A stretch of 64,000 nucleotides of DNA, from contig RPFO01000065.1 in assembly GCA_009746045.1 (NCBI GenBank), forward strand, positions 7,379,862 through 7,443,861. Direction: 5' to 3'. Position 1 is the first letter of the stretch. Each line of letters starts with the position of its first letter. The notes beneath the pieces are model-generated. The model was given only the letters and a program-made list of their open reading frames with translations. It did not search any database and had not been told where the DNA came from. The position numbers and the translations under genes are program-made. Origin of the DNA: Mesostigma viride (lineage: Eukaryota; Streptophyta; Mesostigmatophyceae; Mesostigmatales; Mesostigmataceae). Below, one piece after another: positions 1-13,500 of this stretch.

Positions 1-777
1 CTGGTTGCACTGGCCACTTGGCCAGTGGTGAGACTTCCAGTTGTTAACCGGCCAGGCGTAGTTCCTCGCCCGGTTAACTAAAAGAAAAGAAAAAGATTAC
101 CTCCGGTCCGCACCTTTTCCCCAGCTTGGGGTCTTTGGTGGGCCGGATGCCGTGACAGGTGCTCAACTGTCGCTTGGTCGGCCCAGTGCGCGAGCTGGTG
201 CTCCGTACCTGGGGATGCTTGCACCCCGGGTTGGAGCCGGATGGCTGGCACTGGCGACCCGTGTCTCGGTCCGCGGCCTGCGGCTTTTTCTTCGGAAATT
301 GCTGCTGGCCAGCAAACTTTGCAATTGCCTTCCGCCGAGGGGGGGGGGTTGGGGCTGGGGACGGCGATGGGAAAAGCGTCTAAGCTAGAAATTTTTTCCC
401 CACGCATAGAAACCTCGGGGGGAATGCGGTCTTGGCTGAACGGACTCTCGTTCAGCCAGGTGCCTGGGGCTGTGGCCTCGGGCATCCGGGCTGGCGGGGC
501 CTGGGCTAGGTCCACGTTTTTTCTCGAAGCACCCCGGGTCTATGGGGAGACGGCCATAGCGGTACCGACTCGGGGCCCCGAGAGGGGTCATGATAGGCTG
601 GCCGTGCGCAATCGCAGTGCAAATGCGCTGGGCCTTTTTGGGCCTGGCCATGCATCCACAGCCGCCGGGCACACGCCTCCCGATGTGGGGGGGCTCCCGT
701 TTTGCGGCAGGGCGGTCACTTGTGACAACGAGCAAGGTGGAGTGCGGCTTCAAGGGAAAGCCAGGGCGGGGGTGATT
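1..777. other. Left edge: intronic or spacer sequence with hairpins
   Basis: No gene is recognised. Perfect hairpins occur: a 9-bp stem near 8-27 (cactggcca/tggccagtg), an inverted GTTAACCG pair at 43-80, and ggctgaacg/cgttcagcc at 434-457. Some stretches are GC-rich with long open frames on both strands, but none has a domain or consistent codon use. Confidence 0.5.
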
Positions 778-1443
778 GGGCAACGTACTTCATGAAGGGC
801 CTTGAACGGCGTGCCTCCGGGCATGTCAATTAGTGTCACATGTATGCTTCCACTTATTGTTTTAATGAAGATGCTGGTTTTTGTGGGAGCTACGTGGGAC
901 ATGAATCGGGGTTCTTTGAACGGAGTTTCTTCTATACGTGAATGCGGGAACAAGAGGCCGCTGGATGAGCGGCTTATAGGTCGCAGTGTTTACTCGTAGC
1001 CGTTTGGCTAGAGCTTTTGTGATTAGTAGATGCAATATAGTGCATGGTTGAAAAATGAATTAAATAAAATGTGCGTTCCGCGCTTGGGTTGATTATACCC
1101 GGGCGGAACGGGGCGTGAGGTGCAGTGCCCCTGAAAAGAACAACCTACGCATTATTTAATACTAGCCGTGCAGATTCGGGATATTCTACCCCCGGTCTGT
1201 ACGGTTAGCGTCTTACTAGCATCCACTAAACATAAGGGTTTAATGACGTCAGTTAGCTAGGGATAAGGGAGGTTTTGCGACTAAAAGCCGCTCTGGCTGG
1301 TTTTGTCGGCCTCTTTCTTTGCTCCCCACCCACCCACCCTTGTCTTGGTTGCCTCTAGGGCAACGTACTTCATGAAGGGCCTTGAACGGCGTGCCTCCGG
1401 GCATGTCAATTAGTGTCACATGTATGCTTCCACTTATTGTTTT
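778..1443. repeat. 86-bp direct repeats bracketing about 0.5 kb
   Basis: Bases 778-863 and 1358-1443 look identical (gggcaacgtacttcatgaag ... cttattgttt). The 494 bases between hold two hairpins of similar layout, at 1074-1110 (cgttccgc/gcggaacg) and about 1166-1205 (ccgt.cagat/..tctgtacgg). It could be a small terminal-repeat element (TRIM-like), a local duplication or an assembly artefact; no primer-binding site was found. The right copy ends about 30 bases before the first channel exon. Confidence 0.6.
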
Positions 1444-1472
1444 TTTCTGCCTGTCTGAATGGAGCGTTGCAG

Positions 1473-1598
1473 ATCGAGGATATTTTCCGTAAGCTGAAGA
1501 AGTCCCAGAAGGATACCTTACTTCGTCTCCTCACCACCATCTGCACCAACCGTGGCCAGCCGCTTCCCGAGATACAAAACCGCATCATGGACTGCCTT
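1473..1598 (+). CDS. IP3R-like exon: RIH-type helical segment
   Basis: Acceptor gttgcag, donor gtgagg, phase 0 at both ends, 42 codons. The segment ([20 protein letters not shown], then [18 protein letters not shown]) resembles the IP3R/RyR pattern in which an amphipathic helix precedes a short cysteine-containing turn and a Q-N-x-I helix. It is the first exon visible, so upstream exons are outside the window. Confidence 0.75.
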
Positions 1599-4500
1599 GT
1601 GAGGTTCGTGGTGTTATTGATGGTGAGCCATTTGACGCACACCCGGTTGTTGCTGCCATGGGGCACTTACCGACAAATAGTGTGGATGGTGGAGGTAATG
1701 CCCATCTGCATTGGATGGCAAGCTTTTTCTAGGCATGTTGCACACTCAGTGTAGCTAGTGCGCTTTTGTGGGAACCATTTGCTATGCGAGCATCCCATTG
1801 GGTAGTGTACTCATCAGCAACAGCTCAACATTTGTCATGGCTAACGGGCTAACCGGTCATGGATACTTCCTAGGCCGGACGCATACTCATGCCAGCAGCC
1901 ATGGTGCTAGCGTTAGATCATTGCGCAGCTCTGCCGAAGGTAATCCATGTTGCTAGATATCACGGAGCTATGCCTTTTGTGCTCCAAACCCTATTGCTTA
2001 AACCTCTGCTGCTGCCAAACTGCTTAGATCTGCCCCATCAAGCTTTTAGTTTGGGTGCACAACCCTGACATGGCTGGCACGATAAATATGCATGACATGG
2101 CAACAATAAGCACAAGCGCGTTCAACTGCTTGTTATCTTTCTGTTCGTGGTCGTGTTGTGATTTCCATCCTTGTCTATGTGGGGCATTGTGAGCCCAAAA
2201 CGTGGGTACCTCCAGCAAGAGTTGTACGTCTGTGGTCTGTTAACGCTTGTAAGAGTACCATGAGCAGCTTTCACTAAGCCAACTACTCCTGGGCGCTCCC
2301 TTTTTATGCTTTTTATAATGAGCCCCTGTCATAGCGTCTTTGTGAAATCTTCACCTGTATGAGTATGCAGGCAACACACTGTCCTGCCTCCAGCACAGGT
2401 GACCGAATGTCCAGATGGCCGCCCTGGCTGCACCCTGATGGTCACCTACGACCGGCAAGGGACCCAGGTCCAGGTCGACTGCCAACAGTTTGCCTCGCAC
2501 GATGGAGGCCACGAGCTCAGGGCTCACGGCCGATACAAGACAGAAGCTGGTGAGCTAGCACATCTCCAAGCTAAAAATTCTGGTGATGGAGGAAAAGAGG
2601 CCGTGTCAGTATCCTGCTAAGCAAATTTTTGTTTTTGCAGATCCCCACACCCCTAGGCTACTATGCACATTCGCAATCCAGAGCATCTCTGAGTCAACAC
2701 CTTACGATAAACCAGTCCTTGGCTGAGAATCATCACCTGTATATTGCTGTCAACCTCCATAAAGTATAGTTGCTGTGCGAAATTTTTTTCATGCACATGC
2801 AGTATGTTTTTGATTGCCAATTCATCTCATGTCATTCTGGTGGCATACCTTGTGGATTATCCCGACCTGTTGAGTTAGGGATATCATTATGTCATTACTT
2901 TGGCATTGCCTGAACTACCAATGCACGACATTGAAACAGCGACAGTGGGTGATGTTTTGATGGCATGCTACCTGCCACACGATATAGATTTGTGGGCATG
3001 TCAATCTAAGTTCTGAAAAGCAGCACAAGTCTCTACGGAATCACCGACAATTCTGAAGCTGAACATGACATTGTCCAAATTCCATCGTGCTGCTTTTGAA
3101 CCGATCTGTCATTGTATTGGGGAATGCCGGCTGGCTGGCTGGGTGGGTGGGTGGGTGGGTGGGTGGGTGGGTGGGTGGGTGGGTGGGTGGGTGGGTGGGT
3201 GGGTGGGTGGGTGGGTGGGTGGGTGGGTGGGTGGGTGGGTGGGTGGGTGGGTGGGTGGGTGGGTGGGTGGGTGGGTGGGTGGGTGGTGGGTGGGTGGGTG
3301 GGTGGGTGGGTGGGTGGGTGGGTGGGTGGGTGGGTGGGTGGGTGGGTGGGTGGGTGGGTGGGTGGGTGGGTGGGTGGGTGGGTGGGTGGGTGGGTGGGTG
3401 GGTGGGTGGGTGGGTGGGTGGGTGGGTGGGTGGGTGGGTGGGTGGGTGGGTGGGTGGGTGGGTGGGTGGGTGGGTGGGTGGGTGGGTGGGTGGGTGGGTG
3501 GGTGGGTGGGCGGGCGGGCGGGCGAGCGGGTGGGGTGGGGTGGGTGGGGGGGAACTGTCGCCATGCAGAGCGTGCGTACTTGTGGATACTCGCCACGATG
3601 GACCTGCTCTCTACGTTGAGCCTGGGCCGCAATGGCCACTGCCACGAGGCCATCCTGCGGGCGCTGGAGCTTGACAGCCGGAAGCATTGCCTCCACTACA
3701 ACAACCTGATCCAGGTGGTGTTCAACGACGACCTGCCCCTCTCGCTGCGCCTGGTGTGCTGCAAGGTGCTCAAGAACCTCTACATTGACTGCGAGCCCCA
3801 TCAGGAGACGAAATCTGTAGAGGGCGTGCGGCTATGGTACGTATGGCCTCCTGACATTTTACATAATGTGGTACATTTGTCTCAAATCTTGCCTGCTTTT
3901 TTGTATGTAATCTTGCTGCTGTATAATGTCTGCTGCAGCAAAAAGCTTGGCATAGCTATCCTACCTGAGCTGAAGACGTTTGGAAAAACAATGGTGTTTC
4001 ATTTGCTTGTGTGAAAGTAACTTTTCTCTCTCCTGGGGGCATCTTCATTGTTCTCATTCCAAAAACGGAATCGCAGGCTCACTCAGCCGGAAGGCCATGT
4101 GCCAATCGGTCCCCGCGATTCTCAAACCCCTGGCGGCACTACCCCTGGGCAAAGTCGCAGGGGATCAGTCTCCGAACCATCGAACAAGGCCAGGGTTATG
4201 TATCTGATTCCCCACATCGTCCAGTACATCTGTCAGGGTGGTGATGCTCGTGAGCGGCGGGCGGCCATGGAGATGCGCATGGAGGTCTGTGCCGATAGGA
4301 AACTTGCCCGCTTAATAATGGTCTCAGTTGCCGCGTGTGCACAAGAGTGATGTTTAGTATTTGTGCAATATGGGTATACTGGGTAGTGGTATGGACTGGC
4401 TATACACAGTGGCTGCAGGACGTGCTTTCAGGGGCCTTTCCAGTTTGCTGAGACCCCCTAAGAGCTGTGGGAGGGTAGCAGCAGTTAAGTAAGAATGATG

Positions 4501-7500
4501 GCGATATAGCAGCTCAAACGGGACTTTGCTCTGTTGTCCCCATACCAATTGCTTTGTACGCCTGAGTGAACCAGTCATTTGAAAAGCTTTACAGAGCCTA
4601 GTTTGAAAAAATGAGTTCACAACCTCTACAAATTATAGGGGGCTTACTGTGCTGAATTTGAAGAAAAGACATCCCACTGTCATTCTCGCCAACTGCACGC
4701 TAGCCGGTGGAGGGGTGGGAGGGTGGGGTGGGGTGAGGGGGGGGGGGGGGAAGGGGGAAGGGGGAAGGGGGAAGGGGGAAGGGGGAAGGGGGAAGGGGGG
4801 AAGGGGGAAGGGGGAAGGGGGGAAGGGGGAAGGGGGGAAGGGGGGAAGGGGGAAGGGGGAAGGGGGGAAGGGGGAAGGGGGGAAGGGGGGAAGGGGGGAA
4901 GGGGGAAAGGGGGGAGGATGCTTGTTGTGTTTGGCAATTTGGCTTGAGGACATGTTCAGGCATATGGCTATCAGCATTCTTTTTGGATGGCCAGCTTGAA
5001 CTTATGGACTCCCCCTTTGCTATGTTCATTATGGTCAAACTCAACTAGTAAGCATATACCTGGGGAAGTGGGGGGAGGTTGAATTTGGAAAGACCTGGAG
5101 TGCTTCTGGGACCGCCCTGTGTAAATATGCAGCGAATGTCGATTACTTGTGCATATGCAGACGCATGGGGTGTACAACCTGGTCAGATCGAGCAAGTAAA
5201 ATAAATTCACGTAAGCCGATTCAGCGTGGGTGGGTTTTGTCCAGAATAGCACCAATACAGTGGGCTGGCGATGGGCATGCGCCATGCATGTGGGGAGCAG
5301 GGGGCAGAGGGTTGGGAAAGGGGAATGGGGGAAGACTCGCTACGTGGATGGTGCAGACAAGTCCAGCATGCCAAACCCTGCAAATTAGGTTAAGGACGCA
5401 TGGTATGCTTGAGATGGCATGAAGCGCTTGGCTTTTGGATGTAGGAAGCCGTTCCTTGGACCGCTATGTATGACTTCAAGGCGAATCGAGAGTCAACAAG
5501 GTGGCAACACTTTCAATGGATAATCGCACAGAGGTCGATGGTCTGGGGCTTGCCACACTAAGCAAATGGCAGCAGCCGGAAGATGTTTTTTCTTTTTCTT
5601 CTGCCTAGCCATCCCTCAACATCTATCTCAATACCCTGGATTTTCTTCCATATACATCCTGGCACTTGAGCGTGGCTGTGTTCCCATTCTTTTTTGCAGA
5701 CAAAACCAGAGCGCGGCGCGGTCAAGCTGGACATTGCAGTCATCCAGCTGCTGCAAAAGCTGCTCTCGCTGGGCCTTTTCCCACCGCTCGGCACACCAGA
5801 GTCCCTGGCGCCCCGCCTGGTGGACGCACTTGTGCCTTACCTGGAGAAGAGTGTTGCCGTGCTGTATGACCTGGGGCTTCCCAAGCCGGAGATTGGACCC
5901 CCAAGTGGGTCAACAAGCTGCGGTGAGGGCGGCGAAAGGCACGAGCCCAGCCTTTCGGGGGCCACGCCTGACTCACAGGTGACCATCATGGTTGTTCTGG
6001 AGAGCCTGACGGAGGTGTGCAGGGTGCTGGAGCTGTTCATGGAATTTCGGGAGAACTGGCAGGTGTCACAGGTATTTCAAGCGTTCCAGGACATCCACTC
6101 GAGCACCACTCGAACTGGATCCTACGCTGCAGATTCCACCATGCAGAGAAGCCGTTTCCACGGGGAGGCTCCGCAAACATCCGGAAACATGCCGCAGCCG
6201 CCTGGGCGGCCAGAGGGTGACCGGAGCCCCACTCATCTTCCCTTCCCAGAGTTTTCAGCGGAGGAGCCTGCTGTGGCCGACCGGGAGCACGATTTCGGAT
6301 TCCTCCAGGCACGCATATTTGGCACGCCCCTGCTGGGCAATGCGGCGGTGGGCACGGACCACATCCGCCCGGTGCCTCGCCTGCTGGCGGTGCTGCTGCA
6401 GCTCATGCGCTTCAACTACGTGCCACTGCAGGCGCTGGCGGTGGGGCTGGTGCGCAAGGCCACGGGGATCAAGTCACAGCTGCTGCGCAACATGCTCAAG
6501 CTGGAGATCCTGTTCCTGCCAGAGGAGCTGCAAGCCCATGAGAAGGTGGGTGATTCGTGCTTGGCTTCTTGGGCGATGGCTTGCCGCCCATTGTGCTGCA
6601 CTTCAGAGTGCAGACTAGTCCAGACCCGACATGCAGTGGAGTCTTCATTTAACGCGCGTTTTTGTCTGTGGTTGTTGCATGTATAATGGGTTGACGCTCC
6701 AGGTTAAAGTGCCTGTTGTCTGGTTGGCCATGTACATTTTTCGAAAAGTTTTTTTTTCCTGTACTTCCTGCATGGGTGAAAATTTTTGGGGTACATTTTG
6801 TTTCCAATAAGTGCTAAAACGCTTAACAAAACATCGTTTTTACCTCAAATCCTTTTGAAGTTTCTGGAATAGATTGTCAGTCATTTAAAATCAGCGCACA
6901 CAGCAGCCGAGGCGCAAACCAGGTCCTAGGTAAATCTTTGACCGCCATGCTGCTCACTTACCAATGTCCCTTATCCCAGGTATGATTGAGCACATATGCG
7001 TAGCCCTGTGGGCTTTTATGTACCTTATAGGGCTTCATATGGTTTTCATGTGATGGCATGATGCACAGTACAGGGGTGAAGGGGTCACAGAAGTGGCGAA
7101 AAGGTTGTGTTCTCCTCGTGAACTCTGCTGATATCCATTGCAGGCATGCTGTGGCCACACGACTTGGCTCTAGTTGTTTTTAAAGGCTTCTTCCGTTTCA
7201 GGCTTGCTTGCCTTAACATAATGGGTCGAACAAGGAACAAAGCACAGGTGAAAAGCATTTATCTGCGTAGTGTCCAGTACTTCATCTTTGCTATGCTCAA
7301 TAACCTTATTGGAATGCAAGGACAGAGAGAAGTGGTCTCACGAATAGCAATCCTGCCATTCATAGCTTCTCCTTATGCTAGGAGGACTTCCTTCCCTTGC
7401 CGCGCGTGTGTGGATACCCAACAGCTGGTCCACAAACTCCACGAGCTGCGCTGCCTGTGCAACAGCGTGCGTGTGCGGGAGGCCGGCCGCGGAGGCCAAA

Positions 7501-10500
7501 CGCCATCGGGCCCTCTGCATGACGTGCAGCGCAAGATTGTGGCTATCCTGGACGGTTTCTCAGGGCTGTGCGCAGTCAACCCAGCGACATTGGGAACTTC
7601 GGTCGTGAGCCCCACTGGGGCCCCGGATGCCTGGATGGCGTTCCCTGGATGGGATGTGAGCCCCGGAGGCTCCGACGTGGCTGGGTCAGGTGCCACAGGG
7701 GGCTACACGGCCCATCAGGTGGAGCGTCACCAGGTCATGATGCGGCTGCTGGGTGTGCATCAATGCGTGGGTAAGGTGTATACTTTCTTAGCAGCGAATT
7801 GAACGTACGGCTGATTATTCCTACCAGCAGCATTTACATATAAGGTCACCAATACATGCTTGGTGATTGTAAACAATCGTGAAATCATACTGATTCAGTA
7901 CACTGAACTTCCCCATGGGATGTTTGCATAGTAAAAAAGGGGTAAATTTATATATCACAGAAGTAATAAAGGTGCTATGGCACTTTTGTCAGGGTGCTAT
8001 GGCACTTTTGTCAGGCCTGTCATAATGGCAGCTCCAATCTACTAATCGTACCGTCACTAAGTTCCTCTGACGTCATTACTTTGGCGCATACCACTTTCGC
8101 CAGCACGGCCACCATCCGTATGTTTGTTACAGTGAACTTTGTTACAGTGAACTGTGAGGTGGCAATGGGGAGACAAGAATGGCATGGATGGCTATGACGG
8201 TGAGAGCTTACCATGACGATTATTTCCACTGCCTCCAGCCTCAGCAACACCAATCTGCCACGCATATGCTGCTACTACTGCTGCATCCCGCACCGTCAAG
8301 GCCTTCAACAACCCCTGCGCTGGAAGCGTAGTCATTCTTAGCACAGAGATTACCGTTGATCTTGTTGGCTTGGTGAGCGCCAGCTCTTGCAGTAAAATTG
8401 GTCGTTACAGTCCTCGATATCCTCCATCATCCAGTGTTGGCGACAGTGGCGAACTAGAGATGTACTGCTCAAGCACCTGTTTCAGCCTCATGGCTTTTTT
8501 TGTGTCAATGGGTGCAATAGGTTGGCCGACCGTCTGGCTCCTGTGAGGAAAGTTAGCTCATTTCGCAGGCAGACCTGTTTGAAGCCTGAGTCCTATTCAA
8601 CGTTTAAGGCTTGGTTGACCTGTGGAGGTGTGCTGATGCCTTGGAGGCACACTCGACATAGGGCTAAGTGCAACTCATTTTTTTCTGTCTTTGTGTGCGA
8701 CCTTCCTTGTCTTCAATCATGAAAAACATCGCAGCTGAATTACTGCGCATTCCCCAGCTGACGCGGGTGGAAGGGGGGGTGGACGTTTCGGGTGGCGCGC
8801 CTGCAAACGGCAGCACTGACTGGGCTACTGGTGGTGGAAACAACACAACGGGCGCCCAGCAAGACAATGCGCTCTGGCACATGATCATCGATAGCATTTT
8901 CATATTCATCCACAGGGTAAGGTGGATGAACATGGGCTTGCTCTAGCAGAAGGGGCAAGTTATGCTTTATTGATTCATTCTGACGTGTTTGTTTTTTCTT
9001 TCATTTATGGGGTTTCTCCATTTCGCAGCTCAAGTTGCTCACAGTACGTGCAGCAGCTGCACGTGTATGACAGCACATATATTCAGTCACAGCAAACAGC
9101 GACAACACGAAATATATATTATGCTACTATCACCAGTATATATATTAATAATATAATTACTTACAGCAGAGTGAAATCACTCAAACCAAAGCAAACGCCC
9201 AGCTATAAACCTCTATACAGAGCCATGTCAAATCTCTATACTACGATAAGACCAATGGAAACTCCTAACGGGAGGAACCTAATAGCCCTGCTGCACCGCA
9301 AAATCAGCCCGCGTACGGCGGAGCATGATGTCAGCCATGGCCCGAGTCAGCGCCACCGACAAGCGCTGACGCCAATATGACGTCCAGGTCCGCGCCGACC
9401 ATGAGGCCCGCTGGCCCTCCAGGTCCAGCCGGTCCTCCCGGAGCCGGCAACACTCCTTGAAGAAGGCGGAGGTCAGGGGCCCCATGGCCCCAAACTCCTC
9501 CAGGACAAAGGGCACCACACGATGGTGCCCGACGTCGCCGTAGGCCAGGAGCTTGGCCCGCTCCGCCCGGTCCGCCGTGTAACCTGCCGTGAGGGAGGCC
9601 CCAGCCACGTGGCTAAGAGCCAAGGGCCGCGCCACCGAAACGTCGATAAGCAGATGCCGGCCACCCCCCTCAAAGTCCAGCACCACGATGTCAGGCCGGT
9701 GGTTGGGGGAATAGAAGGCAGCGCCATCCGCATCCTCGGACCGGATGTTCGCGTGGGGGAAAACCGACCGAATCATGGCGAGCACCACCGTCAGGAGGAC
9801 AGTGTGCAAATACAAATACCAATTCTGATTCTGTTCACCAGTATATATGCTACTATCACCAGTATATATGCCACTATCACCAGTATATATGCTACTATCA
9901 CCAGTATATATGCCACTATCACCAGTATATATGCTACTATCGCCAGTATATATGCCACTATCACCAGTATATATGCTACTATCACCAGTATATATGCTAC
10001 TATCACCAGTATATATGCCACTATCACCATGCAACTACCAGAGGAATAACCAGTTTGGCGCGCTGTTTTTTTTTTTTTTCTCGCAGCTTTTTCATTGAGC
10101 ATCTAACAGAGCTTGGAAAGGGCTGCAACAACCACACATCTCACATTGCTTCGAGGTCTTGTTTGTTATAGTTCGCCCTTCTTGTATCCCTTACCCAGTC
10201 AAACCCTGCTGGCCCATGCCTGCAACCCAAATGGTCCCCTGGTATAGCATGTGGAGTCTGGATGAAGTTATATTTATAGAAAGGATGTCGGTATATTGAT
10301 AGAAATATAAGCCGGGAGCGTCCACCGGCCTTAGCAAGATAAGAATTTTCTCCGATGTCGTGAAGGGCGCTGGGCCATAAATGGCACTTTTGGACGCATG
10401 CTTGTCCCCACAAATCTAGGCTAACAGTTTACATCACTCCCATCAGCATCACTTGTGCATTTGCTGCCATCCCCACCTGCAACTGCCATCTCCACCACCG

Positions 10501-13500
10501 CATTATCATCTATAGCAACCAGCGCTGTGCTTACACATCAAGACATCTTCTCATCGAAGTCCGTTCCCACAGTTCCCACAGGGTCTGCTACTTGCTTGAT
10601 GTATGTGATTTGCCCTCTGCGATGCGCGCTTTCGCTTCACCTTAGTACACGGGATGACCACCCCCTTTATCTCTAGCTTACCTACTATCGATGCTCATGA
10701 AAACCGCGTGTGCGCTGTGGATTCTATGCCCGCAGTTCTGCCTGGGAGTCCCTGCACACCAGCTGCTGTTTGTGCCGCACTTGTCCACCATCCTCTTCTA
10801 CCTGAACAACGTGGCCCTGCACGCCGAGTGGGCGGTGGAGGCGGTGATCAAGGGCAACTACCAGCTGTGCTCCAACACGGAGCTGGTCAGCAGCATCGTG
10901 TCCGCCACTTTCGACACCATCCTGCACCGCGGCCGCCGCACAGGCCTCATCAATCTGCTCCAAGTGAGTAGCACGTATGAGCCGCGTCATGATGGTGGCA
11001 AGTCTGACAACAACCCAGTATCTTTCCTTGCCTGCCTGCCTGTGCCTAAATCGCGAATAAGAGTTCCAGTTATGATGGGCCCTATGTAACCTTCGGTGCC
11101 ACGGTGCCAGGTCTTCGGTGGCAAGTGGCACGCCCCTCTGAAACTGCAGCTGGCCCAGCCAAAAGCGAAACTTGGGTGCCGATTGGGCGGGGCAACTTCC
11201 CATGGCGACAAGTCTAGACCAAGTTTCTAAAGCTGAGTCTTTGCGGCCAACTAGCAGGTTAGCCCGTGCAGTCAGCTTGATTTGGGGGGGTAGCTAGCTC
11301 AAGTTATGCATTTTGAGGTTAAACTTTGCATGGAAACAGCCATGCAGACATGACATCTTGACAAATACTACAGCTTATCTGTTTGACCGGGGGGATTGAA
11401 AACAACATAATTAAGGGCATAACAACATAAGGGCATAACATCCCTTTCATGAATAATAAATCGGGACAAAGTGAAACCAGACCCTTCCTGGGAGCCAAAA
11501 CCTATAAGAGCAAGAAACTCCTCCCCTCCCCTCCCCTCCCCTCCCCTCCCTCCCTCCCCTCCCCTCCCCTCCCCTCCCCTCCCCTCCCCTCCCCTCCCCT
11601 CCCCCTCCCCTCCCCTCCCCTCCCCTCCCCTCCCTCCCCTCCCCTCCCCTCCCCTCCCCTCCCCTCCCCTCCCTCCCTCCCCTCCCCTCCCTCCCCTCCC
11701 CTCCCCTCCCCTCCCCTCCCCTCCCCTCCCCTCCCTCCCCTCCCCTCCCCTCCCCTCCCCCCCTCCCCTCCCCTCCCTCCCCTCCCCTCCCCTCCCCCCC
11801 TCCCCTCCCCTCCCTCCCCTCCCCTCCCCTCCCCCCCTCCTCCCTCCCCCCCCTCCCCTCCCCTCCCCTCCCCTCCCTCCCCTCCCCTCCCCCCTCCCCT
11901 CCCCTCCCCTCCCTCCCCTCCCCTCCCCTCCCCTCCCCTCCCCTCCCCTCCCCTCCTCTCCTCTCCTCTCCTCTCCTTTCCTCTCCTCTCCGTTTAGCTG
12001 CTACAACTTGCCTCTTGCTTAGCTGCTGCAACTTGCCTCGTGCTTACTTGCAGAAGAAAAGTGCACATCGTACACCCGCTTCTGGATTCTCTTAACGAGG
12101 CCTTTGAGCTGAGCTATCAGAAGCTTATACTAGATGTCTCGGCATATGAGTACGCAACACCCTCCCTGCAGTGTGGGGGGGTAGCTACAGTCCACCGTAA
12201 CAAGCGATCTTATATTGTAATGGATCCTTGATGTTCAAGAGTTAGAATCATTTGCTCACCACCCCGTGTGATGATTTCATCCGCAGTTTGCTGCAGTCTT
12301 GCATACCCAGGACTGCATTGATATGTACGTTTAAGCCTGGGTAATCGGTTCCCCTCCTGTGTGTGCATCCAGCAGCCAGACAAGAATAACTTCCATGGCC
12401 AGCCACGCTAACGAAATGCTTTCGATTTCTCTTTTCTCCCTGCATGCTTGGGTAACCACATCCGCTGTTTCAGGCGCTGGTTGCCATTGACCGCGTGGAC
12501 GGCCACGAGACGATCAAGGTGCCCATCCGCAGCTCCCAGATCCTGGTGATGCAGCACTTGTACAAGTACGAGAAGAGCGTGCCCGAGCTGTTCACGGGCG
12601 CCAAGGGATGGGCGGCGCGCCACCGCCACATGCTAGCCATCAGCAACTACCTCTGGTGTGGCCGCAAACGAAACCCAGCCAAGGAGAGAGAGCTGGATGA
12701 TGCGGCTCAGACGCTGCACTATCACATCGAGTGTGTGCGGCTGATTTCCATGTGCTGCATCGCCAACAATCAGGCGATCACCCAAGCGGCAGGGCTTCTT
12801 GCATTTGATGTACGTCCCAGTTTTGCATGCTCCATGATGCTAGTTTCCAGTATTGCTGTCTAATTAATATTTTTCTTTTATCTGCATGTTACTTGGACAA
12901 AGCCTCCACATGTTCCATTTCATTTTATAGCGGCGTCCCGCTGCCCATGGTAGGAGACAGAGCTGACAGTGCAATGGTTGTCAAAGATACGTGCTTCACT
13001 TGCCATGTATGTCAACCAATTGTGGGGGTAGAATGGTTTGGAAAAAAAGGTGCGGGGTTAATGAGAGAGAGGGGATAAGGGGGGGAAAAAGTCGATTCAT
13101 CATGCTGGATGGGTAAAGGGGGGCTGTGTGGGAGTTAAGCGGCGCTGTGAGGGGTGGTTGAATCCAGGCCTGTCCAGTTTTCACAACTTCTTAATCCAAA
13201 TAATTGCACCATCAATCTTCTGTTGACCGTGGAACTCCAAGGTAACCAGACTCTTTATTTACAATTTATTTACAATGAGTGGAGCACGTACAAAAGGCAG
13301 GCCACGTTCAGCCGCCGATGCTCATGGGAACACTTATCGATTGTCAAAAGGCTGGCCTTACTCCCCCAAAATGCAGGCAGGGTGGGCGGGAAAAGAAAAG
13401 AGGCCGACCTTATCGTAGATATGGGTTTGTTTTTGTCTTTGTTGCGTGTCTCGCGGCCTTGGCCCGGACGGCATTTTTTCGGCATGCAAATTTTGGGTCT

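Noticed and set aside
3033-3801. Long open frames on both strands rich in THPP or GGWV repeats
   Set aside because: They are translations of the (GGGT)n microsatellite; only the plus-strand part from 3569 onward is a real exon.
4633-5044. Pro/Phe- or Gly/Lys-rich open frames in several frames
   Set aside because: Translation of the (GGGGGAA)n tract, with no codon structure outside it.
9835-10030. Regular repeats that could suggest a CRISPR array
   Set aside because: Units are contiguous 21-bp tandem copies without unique spacers, in a eukaryotic intron.
9279-10034. A 251-residue minus-strand frame beginning with a GDSSIYT heptad repeat, as if a repeat protein
   Set aside because: The heptads come from the 21-bp minisatellite; only the part left of about 9830 is LINE-derived coding sequence.
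11447-12031. Pro/Ser/Leu-rich or Glu/Arg/Gly-rich frames
   Set aside because: Artefacts of the (CCCCT)n microsatellite.
12054-12231. Possible channel exon after a good-looking acceptor ttacttgcag
   Set aside because: In the required phase it stops after 13 codons; the exon at 12474 fits phase and family sequence.
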